A stretch of 64,000 nt of DNA, taken from the NCBI RefSeq assembly GCF_024137025.1, contig NZ_JAMYJR010000010.1:62001-126000 (forward strand), read 5' to 3'. The notes beneath the pieces were generated by a model. That model was not told where the DNA came from. It made no database searches and saw nothing but the letters and a program-made list of their open reading frames with translations. This DNA is from Paractinoplanes aksuensis. Its GTDB lineage: Bacteria; Actinomycetota; Actinomycetes; Mycobacteriales; Micromonosporaceae. A program made the position numbers and the translations under genes. This document shows positions 8,685 through 16,256 of the stretch, piece by piece. Numbering within the stretch: position 1 is the first letter of the stretch; every line of letters begins with the position of its first letter.

Positions 8685-8929
8685 GCAGCGATGATGCCAG
8701 CCCGCCAAGACGACCGTTGGTCGGCGCACTGATCTGCCGCCGACCGTGCGGGCGGTGGAGGGTTTAACGGGGTCACGTAGCGTGGCGTCGGCTAGAGCTG
8801 GCTCGACGTACGCTACCGCCGAGGGTGGGGTGGGGCGCACCGCGAGGGGTTCCAGTTGTTGCCCGGCGCTGCCAATATGAGGCATGCGCAACGGCTTGCG
8901 CTGTGACCGCCACGTCGGAGGAGTTAGAC

Positions 8930-9493
8930 TTGGACCGCTCGCTGGACAGGCTTCGTCACCAGCTTGAGCTGCTCCTGGCAAAAGAAGATGACCTTCTTCG
9001 CCTACACGCCCGAAAGTTGCATCAGCCCGAACCCCCGATGATTCAGCTGAACCCAGAACTGCTGCGGCGAGAAGTAGTACTACCGAGCCGCGGCCGCCGC
9101 ACGCCTCTCCAAACTGGTAGCAGTCCTGACTGGATTCATGCCGAGATTCTTCGCGTACGTAAGCGGCGGGACGACGCGGAGCGACGTTTTCTCACCGCAG
9201 CACGAAGGGCGGATGGGCGATCGACCGTGAGCGCTCCACTGACCACGGCTTCGCAGCCCACTATTTCGAGGGAGCGGGCCGGTGTTCCTGCCTGGGTGGT
9301 GGGTGTTATCGTTGTGCTCTTTGTACTGGTCAATGCTGGCAGCAGTGACAGCGGTTCCAGCCTACTTCCTATTCTTGGACTAATCGTAGCCGTCATCGGC
9401 CTCGTGCCCACCGCCATGTCCGCGTATTTTGACTTCCGAGCACATCAACGTCGAAATCAAGAAAGAAGCGGGACCGACCCTGAGAAGTCATAG
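8930..9493 (+). CDS. Hypothetical protein with coiled coil and two C-terminal membrane helices
   Basis: Start chosen at TTG 8930 because GGAGGAG (8917-8923) lies six bases upstream; the frame is open further 5' but without a ribosome binding site. The ~187-residue product has a charged helical N terminus (DRSLDRLRHQLELLLAKEDD, likely coiled coil), a basic linker, and two membrane segments near the C terminus (WVVGVIVVLFVLVNAG and LPILGLIVAVIGLVPTAMSA), followed by a short basic tail. I do not recognise the family. Confidence 0.6.
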   Translation: MDRSLDRLRHQLELLLAKEDDLLRLHARKLHQPEPPMIQLNPELLRREVVLPSRGRRTPLQTGSSPDWIHAEILRVRKRRDDAERRFLTAARRADGRSTVSAPLTTASQPTISRERAGVPAWVVGVIVVLFVLVNAGSSDSGSSLLPILGLIVAVIGLVPTAMSAYFDFRAHQRRNQERSGTDPEKS

Positions 9494-9689
9494 GGTAATT
9501 TTTCGACCCGGCCACAACAGGTCAGGCGTCGAGCAGCCTGCTGCACGACACAATTGGCGATTCCCGGCTGCTTACCAACTCGAATCGGTCGAGACCTTGC
9601 GAGTTGCTGCACACCAGTCAGCATGCAATTTCTGTTACCCGTGGCGACGCACGTGTCTCACCGCTGAGCAGCAGCGACCGAGTGCACTG

Positions 9690-10055
9690 ATCTGCCGCTG
9701 AGTCCACGCAGGACCAAAGTCAGCTGGCCGGCGCCCCCTCGGCGACGAGCGCCTGCTCTTGCCGGGCTGCGCCGAGCCCTGAATCGCGCGACGGTAGCGG
9801 CACCTCCCTCGCTGCGACCGTCCGGTACCACTGGGTAGACGTCCACTAGGTCATCCCTGGACCGACGATGGCCTCCGAACAGGCTGAGCAACCCCAGGTC
9901 TCACTACTTGGGAGATTCGCAACTCGGTGAACGTTGTGGCGGTCCAGCCGACGTCGGCACATCAATGATTGACTACAAGCCTGATATTTCGGCGGGAGGC
10001 GTACGGATGTGCTGAGTTGAGTGAACGTTGGGCAGTCGTTCGCTGTGGCTCTCTA
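9690..10055 (+). repeat. Dispersed repeat copy R2, longest copy with HNH-remnant left part
   Basis: The left part (9690-9880) aligns by eye to the HNH endonuclease remnants at 13610 and 22640, including CGCGCGACGGTAGC and the region for WVDVH...PGPT, here with stops. At about 9885 it switches to CAACCCCAGGTCTCACT and continues with the right part shared with R1, R3 and R6 (GGCACATCAATGATTGAC, then a TTTCGGCGGGAGGCGT segment). No ORF spans it. The sequence 9494-9689 and 10056-10250 shows nothing else I can name. Confidence 0.65.
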
Positions 10056-10250
10056 ATCGACCTGCCCGAGCGAACCCGTACGCGCGTACCGCTTGGCGTG
10101 GACTGCCCCTGGTAGCTGACGCATCAGAAGGGCGCGGTAGATGTACTCCGTGATCTACCACGTTAGCTATATCATGTTGCGGCCGATGCAGTAGATCGAA
10201 GTGTCCGGCTCAGTTGTTCGGCAGCAGAAGCGAAATTTACGGAGGATCCG

Positions 10251-10370
10251 TTGACGGACTTGATGCCGTTCTCATACGAAGAGTTCAGGGAGTGGTTCGA
10301 CGACTACACCGAGCGCTTCCTCGAGCCGGCGCGAGACTCCGCATACAAGGCCTTGAACTCCCACCTTAGA
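10251..10370 (+). pseudogene. 5' fragment of an unidentified gene, cut after ~40 codons
   Basis: A GGAGG at about 10238 precedes a TTG start; the product begins MTDLMPFSYEEFREWFDDYT and continues ERFLEPARDSAYKALNSHL, an acidic amphipathic start that looks genuinely coding. Past about 10370 the same DNA is the truncated 3' end of a helicase gene on the other strand, and the frame becomes unnatural. The N terminus alone is not enough to name the family. Confidence 0.5.
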
Positions 10371-11431
10371 TCTGCCAGTGGCAGCAGCGGATCAGTGCCG
10401 GCGATTTGCCGGTCGGTGCCGGTGGTCTCGCGTAGCCAGCGCACCCGGTCGTCGGGCCCGAGCGCGAGGACCAGTTGGGCGAGGCCGATCGGTGCGGCCG
10501 CATGGGGTTGGCGCAGGAAGGCGAGGATGCGGTCGTAGAAGGCGAGTTGGCCGCCGGTGTCGCGTTTACGGAGGACCAGTGCCGGCGCGAGGCGCAGGGA
10601 TGGCTGAGATGTCTCTTTGTCGGCCGGTGCCCACAGCGCGGGTTTCCCCTCGAGGGGACCGTTCCAACAGTTTCTGCGCCATCGGTCGAGCCAGGCGGCC
10701 ACCTGATCGGAGAAGGGGTCGAGGTCTTCGAGTGCGGAGTCGAAGTACTGGGCCGATGCGCGTTCGCTTCGGAACGGACCGATGTTGGACAAGAAGTCCA
10801 GGTCTTCGCGAGTGAGGTGCGTCTGGGTAGGCAGCTCGACACGTATCGCGTCGGTCTCAGGGTCTAGGTCGATGGTGACGTCGACGGTCAGCAGATGGCG
10901 GTAGATGGTGGGGTTGTCGGTGATGGGGGCGGTGAGAAGGCCCAGGCCGAGGACAAGTTCGTGGGTGTCGGCCAGTTGGGTGGCCTGTCTGCGTAGTTCT
11001 TCGAGCTTGTTGTAGCACTCACGTGTGCTGTCGGCCTGTTGCTCTGCGTCAGCCCACGTTCGCCAAGTGTGCGCCCATCGCCTGAATGCGGCCTTGACTC
11101 CAGCGGGAATGGCGCCAGCTTCGCCGATGTCGTCGAGCATCGGTTCGGGTTCTTTCGGATCGTCCCAGCTGCGTTCGGTCCAGTCGTCGAGTTCGGGTGG
11201 CATCGGTGGTGGTCCGGTGACGGGCAAATGTTCTACCGCCAGCAGGGTGCCGTCGTCTGACGGCGGCTGAATGAAGGCCTGGTAGGAGTAGAGCCAGGCG
11301 TGTGGGTTGGGGGTGAGGGCGTCTCGGGTCTGCTGCTGAGGTGACCTGCTCACCAACGTTCTTAGGTAGGTGATGAGGCCGGTGGTCAGCTTGATGACCT
11401 CGGGATCTGTCGGCGAACTCAGCTCCGGCAC
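10370..11431 (-). pseudogene. N-terminal part of an SF1 helicase gene, truncated before Walker A
   Basis: Start at GTG 11431, with GGAGG seven bases upstream; the frame extends further 5' but that part is not family-like. The ~355 residues start MPELSSPTDPEVIKL, contain YNKLEELRRQATQLADTHEL, LVLGLGLLTAP and the strand pattern HLLTVDVTIDLDPETDAIRV, and reach GTDPLLPLADLRW. This matches the N-terminal region of the large actinobacterial AAA helicases whose C terminus is seen at 2-1120. In intact relatives a PLPANPEQ-like step leads straight into the Walker A motif; here the coding text stops at that point and runs into the end of the plus-strand fragment at 10251. The helicase core and any nuclease domain are missing. 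Confidence 0.65.
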
Positions 11432-11649
11432 CGTATGTCCTCCACACTCGACAGCACTACAGGATGCGTTCGACGTAGCACTAAGCGCAATGTCTTGTGC
11501 GTGAGTGAATCGAGACCCGCGGAGACTCCTGTGTAGCGCCGCTTCTGGGCGGTTCGGGATCTGCGGAGCACTCTCGTGGCTGCGATCCGCGCGCGTCCGG
11601 ATCGCCGTCGCCATGTCCGGGACACGACTGCAACCGGCTCGGCTTTCCC

Positions 11650-11950
11650 TTAGACGAACAGCGCCTTGCTATTTGCGCGCCTCGCTGAGCCCTGACCTAA
11701 GCGTCGGTAGCTGCACCCCTCACTACGACGGTCGAGCCTTGTCAGACAGACGCCCACGTCATCCCTGCAACAACTCCGGCCCCGACCAGCCTGTACAACC
11801 CCAGGTCTCACTAGTTGGGAGTTTCGCAAAGTCAGTGAACGTCTGGGCGGCCCAGCCGAAACCGACACATCGGCTATCGGCTTGATGTTTCGGCCAGAGC
11901 CGTCGGGATCTGCCGCGTTGAGTAACCCGGCATTCATTCGCCCCTGCGGA
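11650..11950 (+). repeat. Dispersed repeat copy R3
   Basis: The left part (about 11650-11800) keeps CGTCGGTAGCTGCACC, a degraded GACGCCCACGTCATCCCTG (the DAH of an HNH motif) and ACCAGCCTGTACAACCCC. The right part from 11802 has CCAGGTCTCACTAGTTGGGAG and continues with AGTCAGTGAACGTCTGGG and GACACATCGGCTAT. It has the same order as R2. Confidence 0.65.
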
Positions 11951-11984
11951 AATATACTCAGGCCGTGCCGTTATTAAGATAATG

Positions 11985-12263
11985 TCAAGAAGCGTCGAGG
12001 CAGGTGTTTGGATCAGAAGTAAACCTGCGGTCCGACCAATGATGATGGGCTGTGTTTTGGGCGCTCCCAACCTGATCAGCGGGTGCAGCAGCAGTCAGCA
12101 GATTCACGGCGATGCTGGAAATCACGGAGGCTCCTGAGATAGCGATGAAGACCAGCAGGGGCGTGGTCGGGCCGCACATTGCGGCAATTGAAGAAAAGAT
12201 TGCCTGGACGAATGCCGCAGAGACGCACACCAGGCCCAACTTGATCTTCTGGCTGCGCCGCAT
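11985..12263 (-). CDS. Small membrane protein, unknown function
   Basis: From ATG 12263 (MRRSQKIKLGLV) the ~92-residue product has two hydrophobic segments, LGLVCVSAAFVQAIFSSIAA and LLVFIAISGASVISSIAVNL, separated by MCGPTTP, then a polar tail of about 30 residues. The tail overlaps one arm of an inverted repeat, so its sequence may be recent. No family recognised. The start lies beside a tRNA-like 3' fragment. Confidence 0.45.
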   Translation of the reverse strand: MRRSQKIKLGLVCVSAAFVQAIFSSIAAMCGPTTPLLVFIAISGASVISSIAVNLLTAAAPADQVGSAQNTAHHHWSDRRFTSDPNTCLDAS

Positions 12264-12320
12264 CCGACGGGACTCGAACCCGCCAGAACGCCCACAACGC
12301 AACCCATCATCATGGTTCTA
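12037..12320. repeat. Inverted repeat pair flanking the small membrane protein gene
   Basis: The plus strand at 12037-12068 reads CCAATGATGATGGGCTGTG followed by TTTTGGGCGCTCC. The minus strand at about 12320-12287 reads CCATGATGATGGGTTGCG followed by TTGTGGGCGTTCTGG. Roughly 27 of 33 positions agree. The arms are about 220 bases apart and enclose most of the small membrane protein gene. Neither arm resembles the ends of an IS I know. Confidence 0.5.
12255..12290 (-). other. tRNA-like 3' fragment (T arm and acceptor strand)
   Basis: On the minus strand GCGGG-TTCGAGT-CCCGT forms a five-base-pair T stem with a canonical seven-base T loop, followed by CGGATGC, the right length for the acceptor 3' strand. 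I could not build a D arm or anticodon arm upstream, so it is not a functional tRNA gene. Such 3' halves are often left as attachment sites by integrating elements. Confidence 0.4.
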
Positions 12321-12502
12321 TTGTACTGCGTGGATACGACAAGATCGGGGCCGCTCATAGCGCTCGGATCCGCCGCGATCCGGTGTGAGGTCGCATCCGC
12401 CGATTGCTCATCATAAGGAGCGGTCGTCGCGGACTTTGGCGTAGCCGTCCAGTCACGGGCGGCGTGGCTCGCTAATTCGTTCGCATGGTCGTCGCAGCGC
12501 CG

Positions 12503-13036
12503 TCAATCGTGCCACGGTCGCGGGATATTGAGGTCCTCGACCTGAATCCAAGGCGACTTGTACTGCTCAGATACGGATGTGATGAGGAGTCGAACCCTGC
12601 TGTAGGCGATATCATCAATTTGCCTTAATGGCAGTTGCCGGGTTTCGCCAATGGAAAGCTTGCCTAAGTGCGCTTCGCGCACGGGGTGAGTGTCACCGGG
12701 TTTGCGACCATAGATCTCTACTTCTGCCGGCGACAAGACTTCTACCAGCAGGTCTTGCACCGGACCATGCTCGACGAGCGTCAACCGTACGAAATACTCG
12801 AAGATCGGATCGTCGCCGGAGAGGATCTCGATCTTGTAGCGCGGTCTAGTTTCTGCATGTCGTCTCTGGCTTTCCACGTCCGCCACTCTCATGGCCGCAT
12901 CGGCCGATCGGTCAGCTGCGTGCTGTGACCCTTCCGCCGCGTCGGCGGAGCGGCGGGCGGAGCTGCCGTTCCACCACGCGACGGCCAAGGCGACGAGGCT
13001 GATGACGATGGCAATCGCGGCCAGGATTTCGGACAT
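12503..13036 (-). CDS. Hypothetical protein with one N-terminal membrane helix
   Basis: A 177-residue product. Residues about 4-22 (ILAAIAIVISLVALAVAWW) form one membrane helix, followed by an Ala/Asp/Arg-rich helical stalk and a globular domain from about residue 65 (RPRYKIEILSGDDPIFEYFV) with alternating strands up to the end (WIQVEDLNIPRPW). The layout, TM anchor plus stalk plus small beta domain, is common among actinobacterial accessory proteins of unknown function. It stands alone; 12303-12502 upstream of the small membrane gene and 13037-13159 hold nothing I can identify. Confidence 0.65.
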   Translation of the reverse strand: MSEILAAIAIVISLVALAVAWWNGSSARRSADAAEGSQHAADRSADAAMRVADVESQRRHAETRPRYKIEILSGDDPIFEYFVRLTLVEHGPVQDLLVEVLSPAEVEIYGRKPGDTHPVREAHLGKLSIGETRQLPLRQIDDIAYSRVRLLITSVSEQYKSPWIQVEDLNIPRPWHD

Positions 13037-13159
13037 GGGCGGAAGCGTAAGACATAGCCGAGCGCCATCCTCATCTAGCCGCGGATAAGGCGTGTACTAC
13101 CTCCACCTCGGGGCCACCGGCCTCGATGTCCGCACTGCGACAACCGTGAGCAGTGTCGG

Positions 13160-13474
13160 CTACTTTGGCGTCCAGGCTTGGAAAACTCGACGGACTTCCT
13201 GCGGCCAGTCTCGAGTCCCGTTGGACCAGCCGGCTCCCGGCTCGCCTGACTCCTTATTGACTACGAGAGCCGCGAGCGAGCAGTCCTCGCCTCTGGTGCG
13301 GCAATCCTCGGAGACGTCGTCCAAAACATGTCGTAGGTGGTTTCGGAGGCTGACGCCTTCCATGCCCAACGCCATACCAAGTTCACCGTAGGTAAGAAGG
13401 GTCCGCCGAGTCGCGGCGATGATCAAGGCGGCACGGGCTTGGTGAACCCATTGGGCCCGGTTCTCTGATGGCAT
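13160..13474 (-). CDS. Conserved hypothetical protein, ~104 residues
   Basis: A small soluble protein beginning MPSENRAQWVHQARAAL. The middle reads TYGELGMALGMEG and the later part LAALVVNKESGEPGAGW, a LxALVVxKxTGxPGxGF-like pattern I have seen in many short actinobacterial and phage-linked proteins of unknown role. No catalytic motif is evident. It sits inside the decayed accessory region, close to an HNH remnant at 13610. Confidence 0.6.
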   Translation of the reverse strand: MPSENRAQWVHQARAALIIAATRRTLLTYGELGMALGMEGVSLRNHLRHVLDDVSEDCRTRGEDCSLAALVVNKESGEPGAGWSNGTRDWPQEVRRVFQAWTPK

Positions 13475-13609
13475 TCAGCGAAAATCTCCCATCGCATGAC
13501 GGGAACGCATCGGCGTTGTGGACAACGTAAGCGACCGATCGTCCGAGGTGCTCACTCTCAGGCCGTCGATCGTGCGAGCCGACAACGACGTGCCACGCTC
13601 GGTAGCCAC

Positions 13610-13850
13610 CCACGCTGACCTCCGGATCTACCGCTGAGTTTGCGCAGGAACGAAGTCGGCCGGCTGGCGCTCCTTTCGATGACCAGCGCCTGCTGCTGCT
13701 GGTCTGCGCCGACCCAAGCTCGCGCGGCGGCAGCTGTGCATCTCTCAGTGCGACTGTCCAGCCTCGCTGGATGGACGCCCACGACGTCAACCCTGGACCG
13801 ACGGCGGCCGTGACTAGCCTGGACAAACTGGTGCTGTTCTGCCGCCGGCG
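13610..13850 (+). pseudogene. HNH endonuclease remnant (repeat copy R4)
   Basis: On the plus strand around 13768 the text reads WMDAHDVNPGPTAAVTS, then LDKLVLFCRR, clearly the HNH motif of DUF222-type endonucleases (WxDAHH...GGPTSLDNLVLLCRRHH), but the second His is Asp and the final HH is lost in a CCGGCG run at 13842-13863. Upstream the frame is broken several times, although the DNA still aligns to the copies at 9690, 11650 and 22640. It is the 3' end of a gene that has been scattered and degraded. Confidence 0.7.
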
Positions 13851-13892
13851 CCGGCGCCGGCGCTCGATCTACTGCGCCAGGGTCGGGCTGAG

Positions 13893-16100
13893 CTAGGTTC
13901 CGGAGTCCTCCAGGAAGCTTTGCCGGGCGTCTACCCGGACCGACCTGAGATCGAGTAGTTGGCCGTCGGCGGCTAGTAGGTGGTCGCGGGCCTCGGCCGG
14001 TAGGGACACGGGGGAGCCGGCGGCCAGGGGTAGTAGGTGCAGGGTCAGCTTGGCGCCCGGGTGCCAGCCGGCGTCGCGCAGGTTGACCGTCCAGGGGGAG
14101 CCGTCCCAGAAGCGGTCGGTTGCCGTTCGGCCGTCGACCCGTAGTTCGGCCACGTCGCCTGCCCAGTCGATGTGCAGGAAGGCGTCGTGGGCGGTCGGGG
14201 GGATGTCGATGCGGTACACGGCCGCTAATTCGTCGAATGCCTCTGGCGAGGGGGCTGACTGACGGCCGTCGAATTTGCCGTAGGCCACGGGGACCGTTGC
14301 GCCGGGTGGGCGGATCTGCTCGAACTGGGCCGGCGCGGTAAGGCCCTCAGCTGCGTCGAGCAGCGGCAACGAGACGAAACGGCCCGTCTCGTAGACCTGG
14401 ACCGATGGTGCTCTCGTGGCCAGTGCTTCGATTCGGCCGTCGGGACCCCACCGTAATTCGTCGTCGGAGAGCAGGAGACGCTGCCGGGAATCGACCCAGA
14501 CGGAATCGGCGGCGGCGGCCGGTAGCACCAGCAGGTCGAGGCCGGACAGGTGGACGGGTTCGAATCCGGGGGTGAGGGCCGAGATCACGCCGTCTACCGA
14601 GTAGGTGACGTCGATTCCGTCCGCGGCGGTCAGTACGAGCGTCGGGATGTCGCCGGGCAGCACGGTCAGTGCGGTTGCCGTGATCCAGTCGAGCGTGACG
14701 CCGCCCAGCGAAAGGCGTAGCGGCCAGCAGGCGAGTGTGCCCGGAGCCACGTCCACCGGTGGCAATTTCAGCGACACCGACGACAACTCGATGTGGAATT
14801 GCGCCTGGCGATAGGTGGGCAGCGGGAAGTGCGGCTGGTGCCAGGCGATGAACAGGAAACCGCTGTCGCCGTCGCTGCGCAGGGCGTAGCGGAGCGTGGC
14901 TGTGTCGTCGACGCCGTCGGGGCGTACGGCGGGAAGGGTTGACGGCATTTCGGCCAGCCGGTCGCCGAACGCGGCCAGAAAGGCGTGCTGCCGCCGTAGT
15001 GGCGCGTGGCTTTCGCCGAGCAGGCCGGCCTCGCCGATGGGGGCGTGGAAGTCGTAGCCGAGGCGCTGCATGTCGTTCGGGTAACCCGTCGCATGCGATT
15101 CCTGCGCACCGACAGGATTCGTTCCGCCGGCGTACATGTAATAGCCCTGCCAGGCCGATCCGTTGCCGATTTTGCAGTGGGCGATCGTGGCCACGTCCAG
15201 TCCCCGGGGCCACGGCCGCCGGTGATACGCCGTGCCCATGCCGCCGCTCAATTCACACGTGGCCGGCGGAAAGAACGGTGACGGCGTACGCGATTGGGGC
15301 GCACTGATCCGGGCCTCGTGCAGCCGCCGCACGTCGGCGCCGATACCCGGGTCGTCCCACACGTGCGAGAAGAAATAGTGGTCGCGGAACGTCGGATCCC
15401 AGGGCGCGTCGGCGTCGACCCAGAACCCGTCGCCGTAACCGCCGTAAAGCGGCAGCACCTCCTCCGGCGGCAGGTCGGCACCGCCCCACGCGGTCGCCGT
15501 CCACAACGGTGCCGACATTCCGGCCGCCCGGGCCAGCCGTTTGAGCGTCAGCAGGTGGCCGGGCTGGTCGTAGAGCTCGTTCTCGAGCTGGATGCCCAGG
15601 AGGCCGGGGCGGCCGATCGCGTCGGCGAGCTGCCCGAACCATTCCTCCACCAATTCGAGATAGGCCGGGTCGTCGGTGCGGTGGGCGACGGGGGCCCGCT
15701 GCACCCAGTCCGGGAAGCCGCCGTTGCGGCTCTCGCCGTGACACCACGGGCCGATGCGCAGCACCATTTCGAGCCCGGCCGCCCGCACTTCGTCGAGGAA
15801 CGCGCCGACGTCGAGGTTGCCGTCGAAGCGAGGCTCGCCGCGTACGGGCACGTGGTGCAGCCAGAACACGTAGCTGGCGACCACGGTGACGCCGCCGGCC
15901 CGCATCTGGCGCAGCCGTTCGGCCCAGCGGTGCCGCGGCACCCGGCTGTAGTGCAGCTCGCCCGACACCGGGATGACGGCCCGGCCGCCGAGCGTGAGGT
16001 GCCGGCTGGACAGGGCGAGCCCCGGCCGCACGTCCTCGTCGTTGCTCATCCGGGGCCGGCGCGGTGGCTCGGACCACGGATGGTGCGCGACAAAAAGCAC
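13893..16100 (-). CDS. GH35 beta-galactosidase
   Basis: A 735-residue glycoside hydrolase family 35 enzyme that removes terminal beta-galactose. The N-terminal TIM barrel has the family openings SGELHYSRVPRHRWAERL and VVASYVFWLHHVP; LGIQLENELY carries the acid/base glutamate and PATCELSGGMGTAYHRRP the likely nucleophile glutamate. The C-terminal half contains beta-sandwich domains with a carbohydrate-binding-like end (LHIDWAGDVAELRVDGR). There is no signal peptide, so it probably works in the cytoplasm on imported galacto-oligosaccharides. GTG 16100 follows GGAGG closely; ATG 16049 is an alternative start. It is transcribed divergently from the ABC transporter, with operators between. Confidence 0.9.
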   Translation of the reverse strand: MLFVAHHPWSEPPRRPRMSNDEDVRPGLALSSRHLTLGGRAVIPVSGELHYSRVPRHRWAERLRQMRAGGVTVVASYVFWLHHVPVRGEPRFDGNLDVGAFLDEVRAAGLEMVLRIGPWCHGESRNGGFPDWVQRAPVAHRTDDPAYLELVEEWFGQLADAIGRPGLLGIQLENELYDQPGHLLTLKRLARAAGMSAPLWTATAWGGADLPPEEVLPLYGGYGDGFWVDADAPWDPTFRDHYFFSHVWDDPGIGADVRRLHEARISAPQSRTPSPFFPPATCELSGGMGTAYHRRPWPRGLDVATIAHCKIGNGSAWQGYYMYAGGTNPVGAQESHATGYPNDMQRLGYDFHAPIGEAGLLGESHAPLRRQHAFLAAFGDRLAEMPSTLPAVRPDGVDDTATLRYALRSDGDSGFLFIAWHQPHFPLPTYRQAQFHIELSSVSLKLPPVDVAPGTLACWPLRLSLGGVTLDWITATALTVLPGDIPTLVLTAADGIDVTYSVDGVISALTPGFEPVHLSGLDLLVLPAAAADSVWVDSRQRLLLSDDELRWGPDGRIEALATRAPSVQVYETGRFVSLPLLDAAEGLTAPAQFEQIRPPGATVPVAYGKFDGRQSAPSPEAFDELAAVYRIDIPPTAHDAFLHIDWAGDVAELRVDGRTATDRFWDGSPWTVNLRDAGWHPGAKLTLHLLPLAAGSPVSLPAEARDHLLAADGQLLDLRSVRVDARQSFLEDSGT

Positions 16101-16114
16101 GAGGCCTCCCCGAA

Positions 16115-16130
16115 CTGTAACCGGTCACAG
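16115..16130. promoter_or_regulatory. LacI-type operator O1
   Basis: CTGTAACCGGTCACAG is a near-perfect palindrome with the central CCGG (read as CG) expected for LacI-family sites. An identical copy lies 90 bases away at 16205. It lies 15 bases before the GH35 start, so it probably controls the minus-strand gene. Confidence 0.75.
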
Positions 16131-16155
16131 CTGACTGAGCCCGCACGATACCGCG

Positions 16156-16169
16156 CTGTAACGGGCCAG
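16156..16169. promoter_or_regulatory. Degenerate third operator-like site
   Basis: CTGTAACGGGCCAG keeps the left half of the two perfect sites and a loose right half. It lies between them and might be a weak auxiliary site. Confidence 0.35.
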
Positions 16170-16179
16170 AAGCAAGACC

Positions 16180-16208
16180 TTGACAATCATGAAGACGCGC
16201 AGCACTGT
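16180..16208 (+). promoter_or_regulatory. Likely promoter of the transporter operon
   Basis: TTGACA at 16180-16185 is a consensus -35 element. Seventeen bases downstream lies CACTGT (16203-16208), a weak -10 that overlaps operator O2, so repressor binding would block polymerase. Confidence 0.5.
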
Positions 16209-16220
16209 AACCGGTCACAG
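16205..16220. promoter_or_regulatory. LacI-type operator O2
   Basis: The same 16 bases as O1. It overlaps the presumed -10 of the plus-strand promoter and lies about 37 bases before the solute-binding protein start. Confidence 0.75.
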
Positions 16221-16256
16221 GCCTAATCGAGTGACGTGCGACACCAGGGAGCAACG

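Noticed and set aside
12240..12345. A complete tRNA gene on the minus strand
   Set aside because: Only the T arm and acceptor 3' strand fit; no D arm or anticodon arm can be built and the 5' acceptor match is imperfect.
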